Below, piece by piece: positions 34,883-46,318 of a DNA stretch of 64,000 bases (position 1 is the stretch's first letter; every line of letters starts with the position of its first letter). Origin of the DNA: Actinomucor elegans (Eukaryota > Mucoromycota > Mucoromycetes > Mucorales > Mucoraceae); assembly GCA_026027325.1 (NCBI GenBank), contig JAMSLZ010000005.1, positions 124,001 to 188,000 of the forward strand, written 5' to 3'. The notes under the pieces were generated by a model, which saw only the letters and a program-made list of their open reading frames with translations, was not told where the DNA came from and did no database searches. Position numbers and translations under genes: made by a program.

Positions 34883-36688
34883 ATGGGCTTTTGTCATCGT
34901 TGTGGTGAGATTACTCTGGGAAAGTGCAGTAAATGCGGTGGAAGATCAGTTGGTAAATGAGATATTCTGACAGGTGTGTTATACAATCCATCTGACAAAA
35001 AGGTTCTTGTAGAATCAACAATTAGCTGCTTGGTATCAGAAGGTGGTGTATCTATAGTAGATAGATGGCAATCGCAGTAAGCATAACTTGGGTTGTTTGT
35101 TTGTACGTATATTAAATAATGCTATGTAGATACGCAGACACTATACTAGCACCGGAAGAAATCATTCGCAAATCACCTACTTCGAAAAGAATCCCTGTGT
35201 CGCAATCTACGTTCTATAATCCAATCAAGAGATTATGTACCTGCTGCAGCAAAGTTTTAGAAAACGACTCGAATTATCTGGTGGAAGACGAAGCTTCTTA
35301 CTGTAAAGAATGCCATTTAAAGCTATTCAACAAGGGCAAATGGTAACAACTTTTTGTTGTTATTTATTTCATTCAAATCTAACCGTACATTCAGTCCTAG
35401 TTGCCTCAAGCTAGTTTCGGACAAACATGATTTTATAGAATATGCCAAAAAGACCTGGCATGCAGATTGCTTTGTATGCTTCCAGTGTAAGACGTCCCTT
35501 GACGCTAATCCGCTAGTTGACTTGCAAGATAGACCTTGTTGCGAACCCTGCTTTATGTCTCAAGCAGGCAAACCTCGTTACTCCAAAAAGACAGCTTCAT
35601 CGAAACCAACAATCAATACCAATCAATTTGGCTCATGCTCATCGCAATCAAGTATTTCTACCAAAGGATCCATATCTTCTGAATCTTCCTCATTTTACAA
35701 GCGAGCTTCCTTATCTTCTCGACCTCGTATTGATGGTGATCTATTCAAATCATCTCCAACATCACCACCACCTCTTACTCGAACTCCATCACCAGAAGCA
35801 GATGATGATCAGCTTCAAGACCTGCCTTCCAGAAGACAAAATCACCAGAATCGGCTCACGTCCATGTTTATTCCCCCTACTTCATCCCAATCATCACCTT
35901 CTGCTAAAAACAATACCACTCATAGACCCATAGTTCAAATCCAGCATATCCAACCTTCCAGTTCCATGGATAACATACCCAGTAGTTCCAAATCCACTAA
36001 ACCATCATCACTTTCCAAAAGGCCTTGCCATTACTGCCATCAGCCTCTAGGCGATGCTACTCACAAAAAGGTCAAAATCCCTTTGGGTCCACAAACCTAC
36101 GCCTGGTTTCACAAATCCTGCTTCCTCTGTAGTAAATGCCATATGCCTTTCAGAGACGGTGAATGCACCACCGATGGCCAAAGCTTTTATCACGCTCAAT
36201 GCGACCGACTCTGTGGCGGCTGTCAAAAGCCCATCCTCAAAGACGCGTTCCAATTCAACCATCGCATGTATCATTTCGATTGCTTCAAATGTGCAGCCAA
36301 TGGATGTGTGATTGCTATGGGCCAGCCAGTGTTTGAAGTCAATGGAAAGCCATTTTGTCAGTCATGCCATGCTTTCACAATGATACCGTCGTCTCCACAA
36401 GTGGCACCCAAATCAAAGCCAGAAGAAGGGGATGAAGACGATGAGTTGTTGAAAAAGATGATGGCAGGAAGACAAAGGGTGCTCCCTAAGCTGGGTGGAA
36501 CGAAAACATGCCCTCGTTGCAGAAAGAGTATCTCGATCATGGATGATAGACCTGGTCCTTTGGCTTCGCGTTGGCATAAAAAATGCTTGTGTTGTGCAAA
36601 ATGTTCAAAGCAATTAGATTCTGCTGCTAAAACCAGACAAGGTAGTCAAGGCGAATCGTTGGTGTATTGCAGAACGTGCATTGTTTAA
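34883..36688 (+). CDS. multi-LIM-domain protein
   Basis: Zinc-binding scaffold of unknown partner. Exons 34883-34952, 35013-35076, 35130-35342 and 35395-36688 give 546 residues. An N-terminal zinc ribbon-like piece (CHRCGEITLGKCSKCGG) is followed by LIM-type modules: about 77-170 (CTCC..CKEC, CPSC..C..C), 327-386 (CHYC, HKSCFLCSKC, HAQC), 388-445 (CGGC, HFDCFKCAANGC, CQSC) and 494-545 (CPRC, HKKCLCCAKC, CRTC). A long Ser/Pro/Gln-rich linker spans about 175-325. The frame through the third splice restores TG|T = Cys 116 of a zinc ligand pair. No RhoGAP or homeodomain is present. Such fungal LIM proteins often act in cell polarity, which is only an inference here. Confidence 0.85.
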
Positions 36689-36807
36689 AAAGTCATGGAT
36701 TTACCTAAAAAAACTATTTATAATAAACAATCTTGGTTTTTTTTTTTTTATGTACCAGCTGTATAGCTGTATAATACCTTCTGTGAGTGAAAAACGTGGA
36801 AAGTTTA

Positions 36808-36842
36808 ATTCGATGTGACATTTGGCCGGAAAGGGTCAAGAC
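36808..36842 (+). repeat. dispersed intergenic element, copy M (core)
   Basis: TTCGATGTGACATTTGGCCG followed by GAAAGGGTCAAG. The core is recognisable; the head is missing. Confidence 0.4.
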
Positions 36843-36925
36843 ATTTATTAATCAGTATATCTAATCAAATGGAAGAGTATATATAATTTTTAATCATTAC
36901 TGTATCGTATAACTGTTAAAAATGA

Positions 36926-36985
36926 AGCAATAGCTTATTCGGACCAAAATGATTTATGTACTAGATGCGAATTCTAACTGGGTGC
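36926..36985 (+). repeat. dispersed intergenic element, copy R (eroded)
   Basis: GCAATAGCTTATTCGGACCA corresponds to the head and TACTAGATGCGAATTCTAAC to the start of the core. Only about 85 bp from copy M. Confidence 0.35.
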
Positions 36986-38786
36986 CATATTTCCTCCCTT
37001 TGACCGCTAGTTCATACCATGGTATATACTATAAATCATACATCTCCTCATTGATAAGTGCCCAATGCTAATATACTGCATAATCTTCCTATCATGAATT
37101 ATTACTAATATTCTTGATACATGGTCATTGGTCATTTATGTAAAGACTTTAGGCCATTTATTCCTTAGCGAGAACGGGTAGTATATTGTTATGGCATTAA
37201 AATGCACCATTCGAACACAGGACGCGCTCTTGATGGTGTGAGTCGAATATGCGTTGACAAACCTCAATCTGGTCTGATGGATATATAAAGACATCCCTTT
37301 TATTTACCATTAAGACTCTTGTATTTTTAATAAAGAAAATTTCAAGCCTTATTTCTCTTCAATCAATGTACCGAGATCGGTCGAGCAGGCAATGTATAAC
37401 GCATTCTTGAATGTGATAATATGATTTCCAAAATGCCCATCGTAATTTTTTTTTTTTGCCAATATAACTGGATAAAACTAAACAAAATATCCAATGGTAC
37501 TCACTTTGCTTGTTTGCCTCACAAAGTACTTCACAAATGCTATTTAGTGTCAGTGTGTGTTTGTCGTCGCTTATCATGCAAGATGAGATCAAATCCTTGA
37601 GCAGATTTTTTTTCCTATGTCTGGCATAATTTGTTCAATCATCGGTAATCAGTCAAAAAGGAGAAAGTATGAAATCATTAGTAGCAGTAGTAATAACAGC
37701 GTACATTTGTGCTAGTTATAATGGTATTAATAGCAAACCAAATGCATGTTTAATAATTTGACTTTGTTCTAGGTGGAATTATTTGAGACCTGTAATGAAT
37801 AGACTAAAGACGATTTTGTTTTGTATTGAATGACAATTATATAAGCCAATAAGTTTACTCCAACTGTACCCCTTCTGCAGCACACTTACTATAATGCAAA
37901 GCAATCTGTATAAGCTATGCTTGTTTCTATTGTGTGCCTGCAGCATTGACAGACTTTAGGGAAATTTCAAAGAAAGCCCCTAAAGTTTCATATTTTCAAA
38001 TCTCCAGCAGAATCTTTTAGTTGTACAATTCTTATTGCAGGTACATGGTATTTAATTAAGCTGTGTTTATTGTCTTTGAATATAGAGGTCCATGCTCTCT
38101 TTGGAATGCTTTCATAAAACAAATGCGACATATCATCATCAGTTGAAAAACTAGAAATTTACTTGATATTTTACATGTAGATATTGTATCGAATATTAAC
38201 CCGTAGGTTGCACGATCCAATTTTTTTTTACAGGTTTTGTTAATAGAATGTCTACCTTAAAAAAGTCGGTATTATATAAACATCGTGTTATAATCTACAA
38301 ATTGGCTTTTCTGTAGGCTAAAATTTACAAAGATTTGAATATGAAGTTTGTTAATAAAAAGTCCATTTTAAAAAGATTTGTATAAGCCCTAATTATTTTA
38401 TTACATTTAAGGGTATTTTAGAGTATTTTATATATATATATACATACGAAAACATGACTGTTTGCGCTAAACTGAATAACACAAAAACTATTTGTGGTTC
38501 CAAAATTTCACAGATACGCAATTATTCTTTTTACATTTGATATGCAGCTGAACCCTTTACACATTGATGAAGAAAGTGGACATCTATGTCAAGCCTTTTA
38601 TTAATCAAAAATTGCATCAAGGCAATCAAATATGAACTCATGTATAAACTATATAGAGTCTACCTTGTCCAATGAAATTACGAATCTTCAACAGGATGAA
38701 GTGTATGTAGCATAGTAATCAAAAGCCGAAAGACCAATTCATCGAAAAAATAATCCCTTTTTCCTTTTCTAAAAAGAAAGTCCAAA

Positions 38787-39853
38787 ATGTCCAACGCAAC
38801 ATCAGAATTTCAAGATGATGGTGTATCCTCAGAGCAACAATCTCTGTCAGATGAAGATCAATTAACGCTTCGTGCTCTTGTTTCTACCAAAGAAGCTGGC
38901 GTGATTATTGGCAAAGGCGGTAAAAATGTAGCCGAGTTACGAGACGCTACCGGTGTCAAAGCTGGTGTATCCAAGGTTGTGCAAGGCGTTCATGACCGCG
39001 TCTTGACAGTCAGCGGCACACTGGAAGGCGTAGCCAAGGTAAGTGAGTGTTTAGAATAAGATGACCAGTTGAACTCATCTCGATTGTTTAGGCTTATTCA
39101 CTTATTGCTCGTACCATGTTGGACAACCCTATCAATACGAACACCAATACACCACCCGCTTCACCCAACAATGCGATGACTGTAGTAACCTTACGTTTAT
39201 TGATATCACATAATTTAATGGGCACAGTGATTGGTCGACAAGGAGCCAAGATCAAACACATCCAGGATATTTCAGGTGTGCGTATGACAGCATCCAAAAC
39301 ACTGTTACCTCAGAGTACAGAACGCGTGGTTGAAGTGCGCGGTACGGTGAGCGCTATTCAACAAGCTATTTCAGAGATTGGTACTTGTTTGATTGAAGAT
39401 AAAGATAGAGCATACGGCACCATTTTGTATAATCCTACCAAGGTTACCAATACAGTGATGGATACACCACAACACAGCAATAACAGCAGACGTACTTCAT
39501 TTACGCGTACAGGTAACGGTAATGACTTTAACGGTGATTATCAACAGCGCCGTCAATCGTTCAGTAATAATAACAGCAACAATCCTGATATGCGTACTCA
39601 ACAAATATCGATTCCTAGTGATATGGTTGGTTGTATCATTGGTAAAGGTGGATCTAAAATCACAGAGATTCGAAGATTGTCTGGATCTCATATATCGATT
39701 GCCAAGGTACCACACGATGAATCTGGTGAACGCATGTTTACTATCCAAGGTACTTCAGAATCCAATGAAAGAGCTCTTTATTTGCTTTATGGACAGCTTG
39801 AAAATGAAAAGGAACGTCGTCTTCGAGGTGTAATGCAGGAAGAAGAAGAGTAA
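38787..39853 (+). CDS. three-KH-domain RNA-binding protein
   Basis: Poly(C)-binding/Pbp2/Rnc1-like protein that binds single-stranded mRNA segments. Exons 38787-39038 and 39092-39853 give 337 residues. Three KH domains are visible by their GxxG loops: VIIGKGGKNVAELR (about 38-50), TVIGRQGAKIKHIQ (about 130-143) and CIIGKGGSKITEIR (about 265-278), each followed by a beta strand ending near a V/R-rich stretch. The linker between KH2 and KH3 is Asn/Gln/Ser-rich. The stop lies only 102 bp from that of the convergent WD40 gene. It may regulate mRNA stability like fission yeast Rnc1; paralogy prevents a firm name. Confidence 0.88.
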
Positions 39854-39955
39854 TCGCTTTGTTATATATAATCATCATTTATCTTTCTTGTGCTTACTAT
39901 AAAATTACTATACAAAAATAAAACTATCACAAACACTACTGCTACTACTAGTTTA

Positions 39956-42260
39956 TTAAGCCAAAGATTGTACGATTTGATCTCTTTCAACTTGATAATC
40001 AAACCAGATCATCTTTTTTAGAGATGAGATTGCTACAACTGATTCTGAACGTGGTATAAATAATGATTTCAAAATACGGGTTGTACCTGTTGGATTCATC
40101 GAGAAAGATGGACTACGAGATACATTCGCGTATCGTATATCCCAAAAATTAAGCTTGGCGCTGCACTGAGATCCACATGATACTGTATATCCATTTTCAT
40201 GCATATCAGGCTTAACGAAACGCGACAGGTTTTCCTGCTCCTGCTGACCGAATCTCAATTTGATACCTTCAAAGCCTGGACAGCGCTGATCATATATAGA
40301 GAATTGATCTGCGCGTAAGGATATACTAGAGTAATACACTCAGCACTGGTATTTATGAAAAAAAAACAGTCGACTTACGTGATGAGCATGATATTGGGAT
40401 TAGCTTTGCTTTGTATGAGTTGAGTGATGCGTTGGGCTAATCTCATTTCGCGGAGAGTTGAGTTGGTTTGCACATCAAAGATGACTAATCTTTCATCTGC
40501 TCCACCTGAAAACAAAATATTACGGTATTTGTCATAACATAAGGCTTGAACTGCAGAGGTGTGTCTGATATTCAAACGATTTACGCCATGAGAAGTAAAG
40601 TTATCTTCGGGTGATTCACGCTTTAGGCTCCAAAGATACTATGAAACATGATTAAACAGCAGCCATGACAGTAGATCCATTACAACACTTACCACACTCT
40701 TGTCATATCCGCCCGTAACAAAACTACACGATTCTGTATTACGCGTATTATAATCACCTGTGTTTAAAGATGCAATAACAGAGATACCATTCTCATGGGG
40801 CGCTTCATCTAGAGTTTGAATACGGCCCTCTACATTATTCTATAGAGTATGTTAATCAATGGGGTTAATGGACTCTTTTTTTTTTCTATTTACTTGAGTG
40901 ACATTGCCAATATGAACCAATTTGACAGGCTCTTCTGACTTTTGAGGTGGAGAGAAAGCCAAAGTAGTCGGTGTAGCCCAACAGATATCATCAATCCAAG
41001 TATCATACAAGTGATCTTTTCCTATTGTTTTAATTTCTCTATACAAGCATAAGCTTCTGAGCTGCTCTTACACTGTAATATTACCTTCTATCCTTTGCAT
41101 TCCTATTTCTAAATTGTTAGTAACAGATACAATACATCAATTAACTTGTTCTTACCAAAACTGTAATTCACCGTCCAAGGAAGTGGCAATCATCAGTTCA
41201 CTCAAACCTCGCCCAGAATTGCCATCAGCAATATTATACAATAAAGATCTAGGCTTCTTGGAAAACTTTTGCTCCGATGTAATTTTGCGCACTGCAAATA
41301 GATCCATTTTTTCGTACTGTCCAAATTCAATTTCTTTGTATACTTTCTTTACTGCGCTAATTTTTGAAGTAGGCTTTGTAAAATGATGAGTTTCATTATT
41401 CCTACAGTAAGTTTCGAACTTACGAAATTAGCTCGCGATTTAGTAGGTGGTTTCGACGTGGATGCAATGGGGAGTTTTGGTATTTGCTCGATGACTTCAT
41501 CATCACTTTTATCATTATCGCTATCGACCAGAGCAATCTTGCGTTGCTTTTCTTTTCCAGTTGTTTCAAAGTGAGAAGATCGTTTTGCTAACTGAGGTAA
41601 TCGCTTTGTGGTGTTGGGCAATTGCGATGTCTCGGCCAGCAGGTTTGCATTATAGCCAATCAATCGACTGGTCTTCTTGATGGCCTTTGATAGATGCTTA
41701 AATTTTTCAAGGTATCTGTTTTGCTTTGATTGCTGTCTTTCTAACTATTATGCATATAAGTAAAGATGGTAACAAGTTTGGATCTGTAGGATCCATACCT
41801 TTAACAAGAGATGATGCATTGTATGGTTGATATGAGCAGCAGAAACATGATCTTGACGCAACATTTTCATTTCAATATCCTCATCTTCATCCTCACTGCT
41901 GCTACTGCTACTGCTGCTAGAATGACTCTCGTTGCTGCTTTCATCTCTATGCCTAGACGCTGCGCGATTACTTGACTTTGATTTCCCGAGTTTTTGATTG
42001 TTGGCTTCTACCGAGGAAGAAGTAGAAGCGGTCAAGGCTTCAAATTCTTGGCCATGTTGCTGCTTCTGCTGCTGCTGTTCTGATCTTCTCGCTGGTGATG
42101 GTGGTGATGGCTGTAAAGTTACAGATTCTACTCATGACTGTCAAAAAAAACAAGACAGAAATATTAAGCTCTCGAATATACCTATCGTTTCCTCCACCGG
42201 TTCTCGCTTCAAAGTAGAAGCAGAGAATAAAGATCTCGGTAATAAGGGATCTCTATTCAT
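39956..42260 (-). CDS. WD40-repeat protein with long disordered N-terminus
   Basis: Nine exons from the ATG at 42260: 42182-42260, 41799-42127, 41424-41744, 41156-41373, 41085-41102 (18 nt), 40894-41038, 40693-40839, 40379-40638 and 39956-40325, giving 628 residues. The N-terminal ~230 residues are low complexity, with a poly-Q/K stretch, a pure Ser run followed by EDEDEDIE, and a predicted helical segment LERQQSKQNRYLEKFKHLSKAIKK. The C-terminal ~350 residues carry WD-type blades (SELMIATSLDGELQFW, SFVTGGYDKSVYLW, ALCYDKYRNILFSGGADERLVIFD, SCGSQCSAKLNFWDIR). The 18-nt exon completes the W ending one blade (QFW-NAKDRR) and both flanking frames need it. Role unknown; it resembles nuclear WD proteins in composition only. 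Confidence 0.8.
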
Positions 42261-42357
42261 AGTATAACAAGGAAAACAAAGCAATGTCAAAAGAAAGGAC
42301 AGTCGATAACAATTTTTTATTTGTCTCGGGCAGGATAAGTACAGTCACGCATTCTAG

Positions 42358-42609
42358 CTAAACATCATTGCAGACTTCAAACCCGCAATAACATATCTGA
42401 TTTTGACAGACGACACGCAGAGGGTATGATCTGGCAGGTTCACTTTGGCTGCACCAATAACTACAGTCTGCTAGTTCACCATTGCAGGATATATCACAGT
42501 CGGTTTCTCTTTTGGCAAATATAGTGTCGGTATTTCGGCGGTGGTAGCTACCAGCTTCACATAGAGTAGACAGTAACAGAAGCAGCAAAAAACCAGTAGA
42601 TTTGATCAT
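42358..42609 (-). CDS. small secreted cysteine-rich protein
   Basis: Single exon, 83 residues from the ATG at 42609; I do not recognise the family. Residues 1-19 form a strong signal peptide (KSTGFLLLLLLSTLCEA). Dibasic sites RR (24-25) and KR (33-34) precede the mature region, so Kex2-type processing after residue 34 is likely. The remaining 49 residues hold eight cysteines (38, 42, 49, 53, 68, 73, 75, 80), enough for four disulfides. It could be an antimicrobial or signalling peptide or a secreted effector-like protein; nothing in the sequence decides which. It stands in a 96-bp gap from the WD40 gene start region. Confidence 0.7.
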   Translation of the reverse strand: MIKSTGFLLLLLLSTLCEAGSYHRRNTDTIFAKRETDCDISCNGELADCSYWCSQSEPARSYPLRVVCQNQICYCGFEVCNDV

Positions 42610-43030
42610 ATATATATATATGTTTTCTTTTTGGGGTAAAGAAGTTTTCAAAAGGTCTCGAGGATTTATATAGCTTTCAAGTGACAAGGAGCTCAAGAAA
42701 ACAGTTTAGGAGCAAACTGTTCTCTTGATATACAAACACCCAGTTAGAAGCATAAGGGATATGGTTTCATATACTGTCTAAATGATAGGAGATCCCTTCT
42801 TAATTCCATGCAAACTTCCAACAACAATAATATTAAAATATACAGGTTTTATTATTATATATATATATATATATATATAAAGGATCCTTGTTTTGGTTAT
42901 ATACATATATCTCATGGAATATATGAGGTCAAGAAATACAGAATGGAGGGTATAGATAAAAGGAGTGTACAATAGTATAGTTCAAGAGGTATAGGGGTTA
43001 TGATACAAGGAAATACCAGTTTCCTTAATA
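42610..43030. other. short intergenic region
   Basis: Upstream of the small cysteine-rich protein. It has a (TA)n tract at about 42855-42881 and a TATATAT stretch directly before the ATG at 42609. No gene seen. Confidence 0.5.
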
Positions 43031-44083
43031 TTATCCTCCCAAAGAGTGCCTCCTACAAGGCAAATTAGTTGGAGATTCCATCACGATCGCTTCAACTGGT
43101 AAAGCATAATGTGGTGGGGCACTCGGTGTATAAGCTGGTGGTGGCAGTTCAGGCGTCATCAACATAGGTGTACACCTTGGACAATTTGTACTAGATGCAT
43201 GATGATGGTGATTTGAAACTGAAGTAGAAGAGGAAGCCACTACCTCGTTCATTTGACCTTGATCTACCATAGCATCTAATTCTTTGGCTGTGGGCGCTGA
43301 AGGTGAAGGCGCTGTAGTTTGTGAAGTCATAGATATCATAGTGCGTCTGTTGTGGTGCATCACAACGTGATTCTCTGCCATCGTTAGTGCTGGAGGGGCA
43401 GAGGGTTCAATCAACGGTCTATCGTGAGATGATAGAGATGAACTCGAGGAAGATGAATGTAATGGCGGAGTTCCATTGCTGCCATTACTATCAGATCGAG
43501 AATCCATGGTGGGTTGATTATTATTATCAGCACTTAATTCAAATGTCGAGCCTTCGTGGCCTTCCTCATCAATTTCGCGTTGCTTTCGGTTTCTAGCTCT
43601 CATTCGCGTAAATATAACAAGGGTGGCTACTATAGCAATGACACCTAAACCACCAACGAGTGATAAAATCATAATCATTCGTTTCAATGCTAATTGATCT
43701 TGATTTAAGCTATCCTGTAGTTTTTTATCACTGTCTTTTTTGTTATTTGGGTCACTGACATCTGGTGAGGCTTGCTTCTGTTGATTCTGATGTCCTTGGC
43801 CTGTGTTAGACACGTTATAGATCGTTGGTAAAGGTGAATAGATAATCGTGGTATATATGATATTGATCTCGGTAGTAGCTTGTGCCTTTTTCTTTTCGTC
43901 ATCGTCTTCTGGTTCTGCGGTTGGTTCGTTTTTATTTCGAATAATTGTCTTTGTGGCAGTTATGGGTGCATCATAATCATCTCGACCAACAAGTAAATGA
44001 CTCGACATGTGTCCATTAATTAAACATGATTGTAGCAATAGCAATACTATAATGATAAAGAAACCCGAACAAAGTTTTCTCAT
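43031..44083 (-). CDS. single-pass membrane protein with PSAP and PPxY motifs
   Basis: Unrecognised type I membrane protein, 350 residues from the ATG at 44083 (the frame above it lacks an ATG). It has a signal peptide (FFIIIVLLLLQSCLING), a Thr/Gln-rich outer part of about 110 residues with one N-glycosylation site (NVS), a transmembrane helix at about 136-160 (MIMILSLVGGLGVIAIVATLVIF) and a basic stop-transfer RMRARNRKQR. The cytosolic tail is about 190 residues, Ser/Pro-rich. It carries two PSAP motifs (EPSAPPAL and TPSAPPHY), the second directly after PPPAY, a PPxY motif. These are the classical ligands of Vps23/TSG101 UEV and of Nedd4/Rsp5 WW domains. The general layout recalls fungal wall-stress sensors, but there is no WSC domain. 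Confidence 0.75.
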   Translation of the reverse strand: MRKLCSGFFIIIVLLLLQSCLINGHMSSHLLVGRDDYDAPITATKTIIRNKNEPTAEPEDDDEKKKAQATTEINIIYTTIIYSPLPTIYNVSNTGQGHQNQQKQASPDVSDPNNKKDSDKKLQDSLNQDQLALKRMIMILSLVGGLGVIAIVATLVIFTRMRARNRKQREIDEEGHEGSTFELSADNNNQPTMDSRSDSNGSNGTPPLHSSSSSSSLSSHDRPLIEPSAPPALTMAENHVVMHHNRRTMISMTSQTTAPSPSAPTAKELDAMVDQGQMNEVVASSSTSVSNHHHHASSTNCPRCTPMLMTPELPPPAYTPSAPPHYALPVEAIVMESPTNLPCRRHSLGG

Positions 44084-44107
44084 GCCCAATGTGTTTCTTG
44101 ATTAAAC

Positions 44108-44139
<32 letters not shown>

Positions 44140-45022
44140 TTGAATAATAAGGGAAGGGGTTTGGATATTATAAATAACTTGTAATAAATAATATTTTAAA
44201 TAAGCGTGAGTTTTTCTCTCTTTTTTCCCTCCATGGAGGTACAAGAAATATGTATAAATTTACTGCTTGTAAAACCTCCAATTTTTCATACCTCGGCTAT
44301 CTCGGTCTATTCAGTATGAACCTACAGGCATGACATGTTATAACGAGCCTTCATCTATTCCAAACAGCTGGCCCTTAACATGAAAAAGACGTCAAAAATT
44401 GTCTTGATCGATCATGGCGGCGCCTATAACAGCAATTGTAACTTTTCTTAGCTTGAATTTTCATTCTGGCTTGTTTACAGAAAATGTATCATAGAAAATG
44501 CTTCAATCAGGTGAGGTAAAAGAATGTAATTTCAATCTATACTTATCTTTGCGTTTTATGTGTTTAGATCTGCCGATTTGAAAATATATCTAACATGTTT
44601 TTTGTGGAAATATATCTACAAATGTTTCTATCTACCCAGTCACCAACACCACCACCACGAGAAGTCTCGGCCTTTATTGGGAGTCGGCAATTGAACAATA
44701 ATGTTGTTTTGTTGTTGCAGTTTGGTTCAGGATCAGGATATAAGCGTTTATAAGAAAATTGGGCCTTTTTTTTGTAGAGAAATATGAGACATTTACAATC
44801 ATGATTTAGATGAAATTGAAAGAGGTGTCTAATGATGTAATTAGCATTCTATATTTCCTTTAATTCGTGGATTTATCGCTGATAAAATATTATAAAAAAA
44901 TTTGGTTATAAATCGAGCATTTCCTGTGCAAATGTATTTAATATACTTTATTAATTGATTGTACCCCAAATTTGTGCTCTTTGTGCTGCACAAAAACAAA
45001 GAAAAATATTGGTTCAGTGCTC

Positions 45023-45073
<51 letters not shown>

Positions 45074-45395
45074 ATTACCCAATTTTCATATAACCATGTT
45101 CGAAATAAGAATTTACATTTAAGGTCATTACTTGAGTAAACGTACGATGATTTTATTCTTCTGTTTTATGAATGATCTCTAGATTACCTACATAACAAAC
45201 AATTCGGAATGAGTAATACAGTTCTTTACTAATCCAAGCTTAGCGTTACATCTGTCAAATTCAACATACAAGAACAAGCAGCTGGTCCTACAAATTCAGT
45301 CTATCCAACTAGAGTAAAATGTTTTTTTGCTAATAATTAACGAATAGCTGGATATGCTTAACTTTCAATCAGGTAGTTTTGATTGAGCAAAGTAT

Positions 45396-45472
45396 AAATT
45401 TCTCAATCAACCCTGTCCTAATATCGCATCTGCTTCGTAAAGCATATACAGAGTCATGCAAAACATCTGCTT
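45396..45472 (-). repeat. dispersed intergenic element, copy N
   Basis: Read on the minus strand: AGCAGATGCGATATTAGGAC then AGGGTTGATTGAGAAATTTA, preceded by a weak head. The core order is intact. Confidence 0.5.
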
Positions 45473-46261
45473 TTTACATAAAATATTCCCAAAAATGAAA
45501 TAAAACACCTACTTTTTTCACCATATTGTTCGCCTTACAGTGGATGAAGACTCTGGAATACAAAACAGGCCATGTGTTCCCAGCTGGCACCAAAAATTAA
45601 TCTTTTACAAATTGCACCATTCACGAACATATTAAAAAAAAAATACATGCATTGTATCTCAAATTAACATAAAATAGTCAATTATTTTGGGTTTTGCCTA
45701 AATCGTCATACTGTTAGCTAGCTCGGTTGGAACATGGTCGACATGGGCTCAGCTAACTTCTTTCAATCACTTGATTGCTTATAAAAACAACGGTCAGCTC
45801 ATAAAGTGCCCTCGTTTTTAGGAAACTTGTAGCGTAATATTCATTCTATTCTATAGCTGCATTGATGTGGCGCTAAAATCAAATTTAAAAGTGGATCGTA
45901 TAATATAGCAGATTGAAGAATAACTATCATCGTCGTTTGCTCAAAATTGGGAATAAAAATAGATGAACATAAACTGTGTTCCCTTTTTTCAATAACAAAA
46001 AGCTGCCAGTAGACACAATATGTATTAATAAGGTCTGTAAAAAAAAAAGAAAAGAAAAAAGAAAAGAGAAAAGTCATGATATAAGATAATTATGCATTTT
46101 TCTTCAGTGGGTCGACAATAGCTGATGTTTAGTATCTTCATAGATATGATCATAATTCGTATAATTTATACTTCAACAAATATAAAATATGCTTGCATGG
46201 TTTTCAATATATTAAAGCTACAATGTGAAACTATTTTACATTGTTTTTAATATCTTTAAAT

Positions 46262-46318
46262 TCCTCGAGTAATCTACATTCATGTCGTATCTGATTATTA
46301 GCTAATGTTCAGAATAAA
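46262..46318 (-). repeat. dispersed intergenic element, copy O
   Basis: Read on the minus strand: TTCTGAACATTAGCTAATAA then TCAGATACGACATGAATG. The head segment TTCTGAACAT and core start are both present. Confidence 0.5.

Larger units (their letters stand above)
36689..38786. other. intergenic with two repeat copies
   Basis: Gene-free. Dispersed-element core at 36808-36842 (TTCGATGTGACATTTGGCCG) and a second, eroded copy at 36926-36985 (GAAGCAATAGCTTATTCGGA, then ACTAGATGCGAATTC). T-runs near 37446-37457 and 38221-38229. The open frame at 37359-37592 has no recognisable content. Confidence 0.5.
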
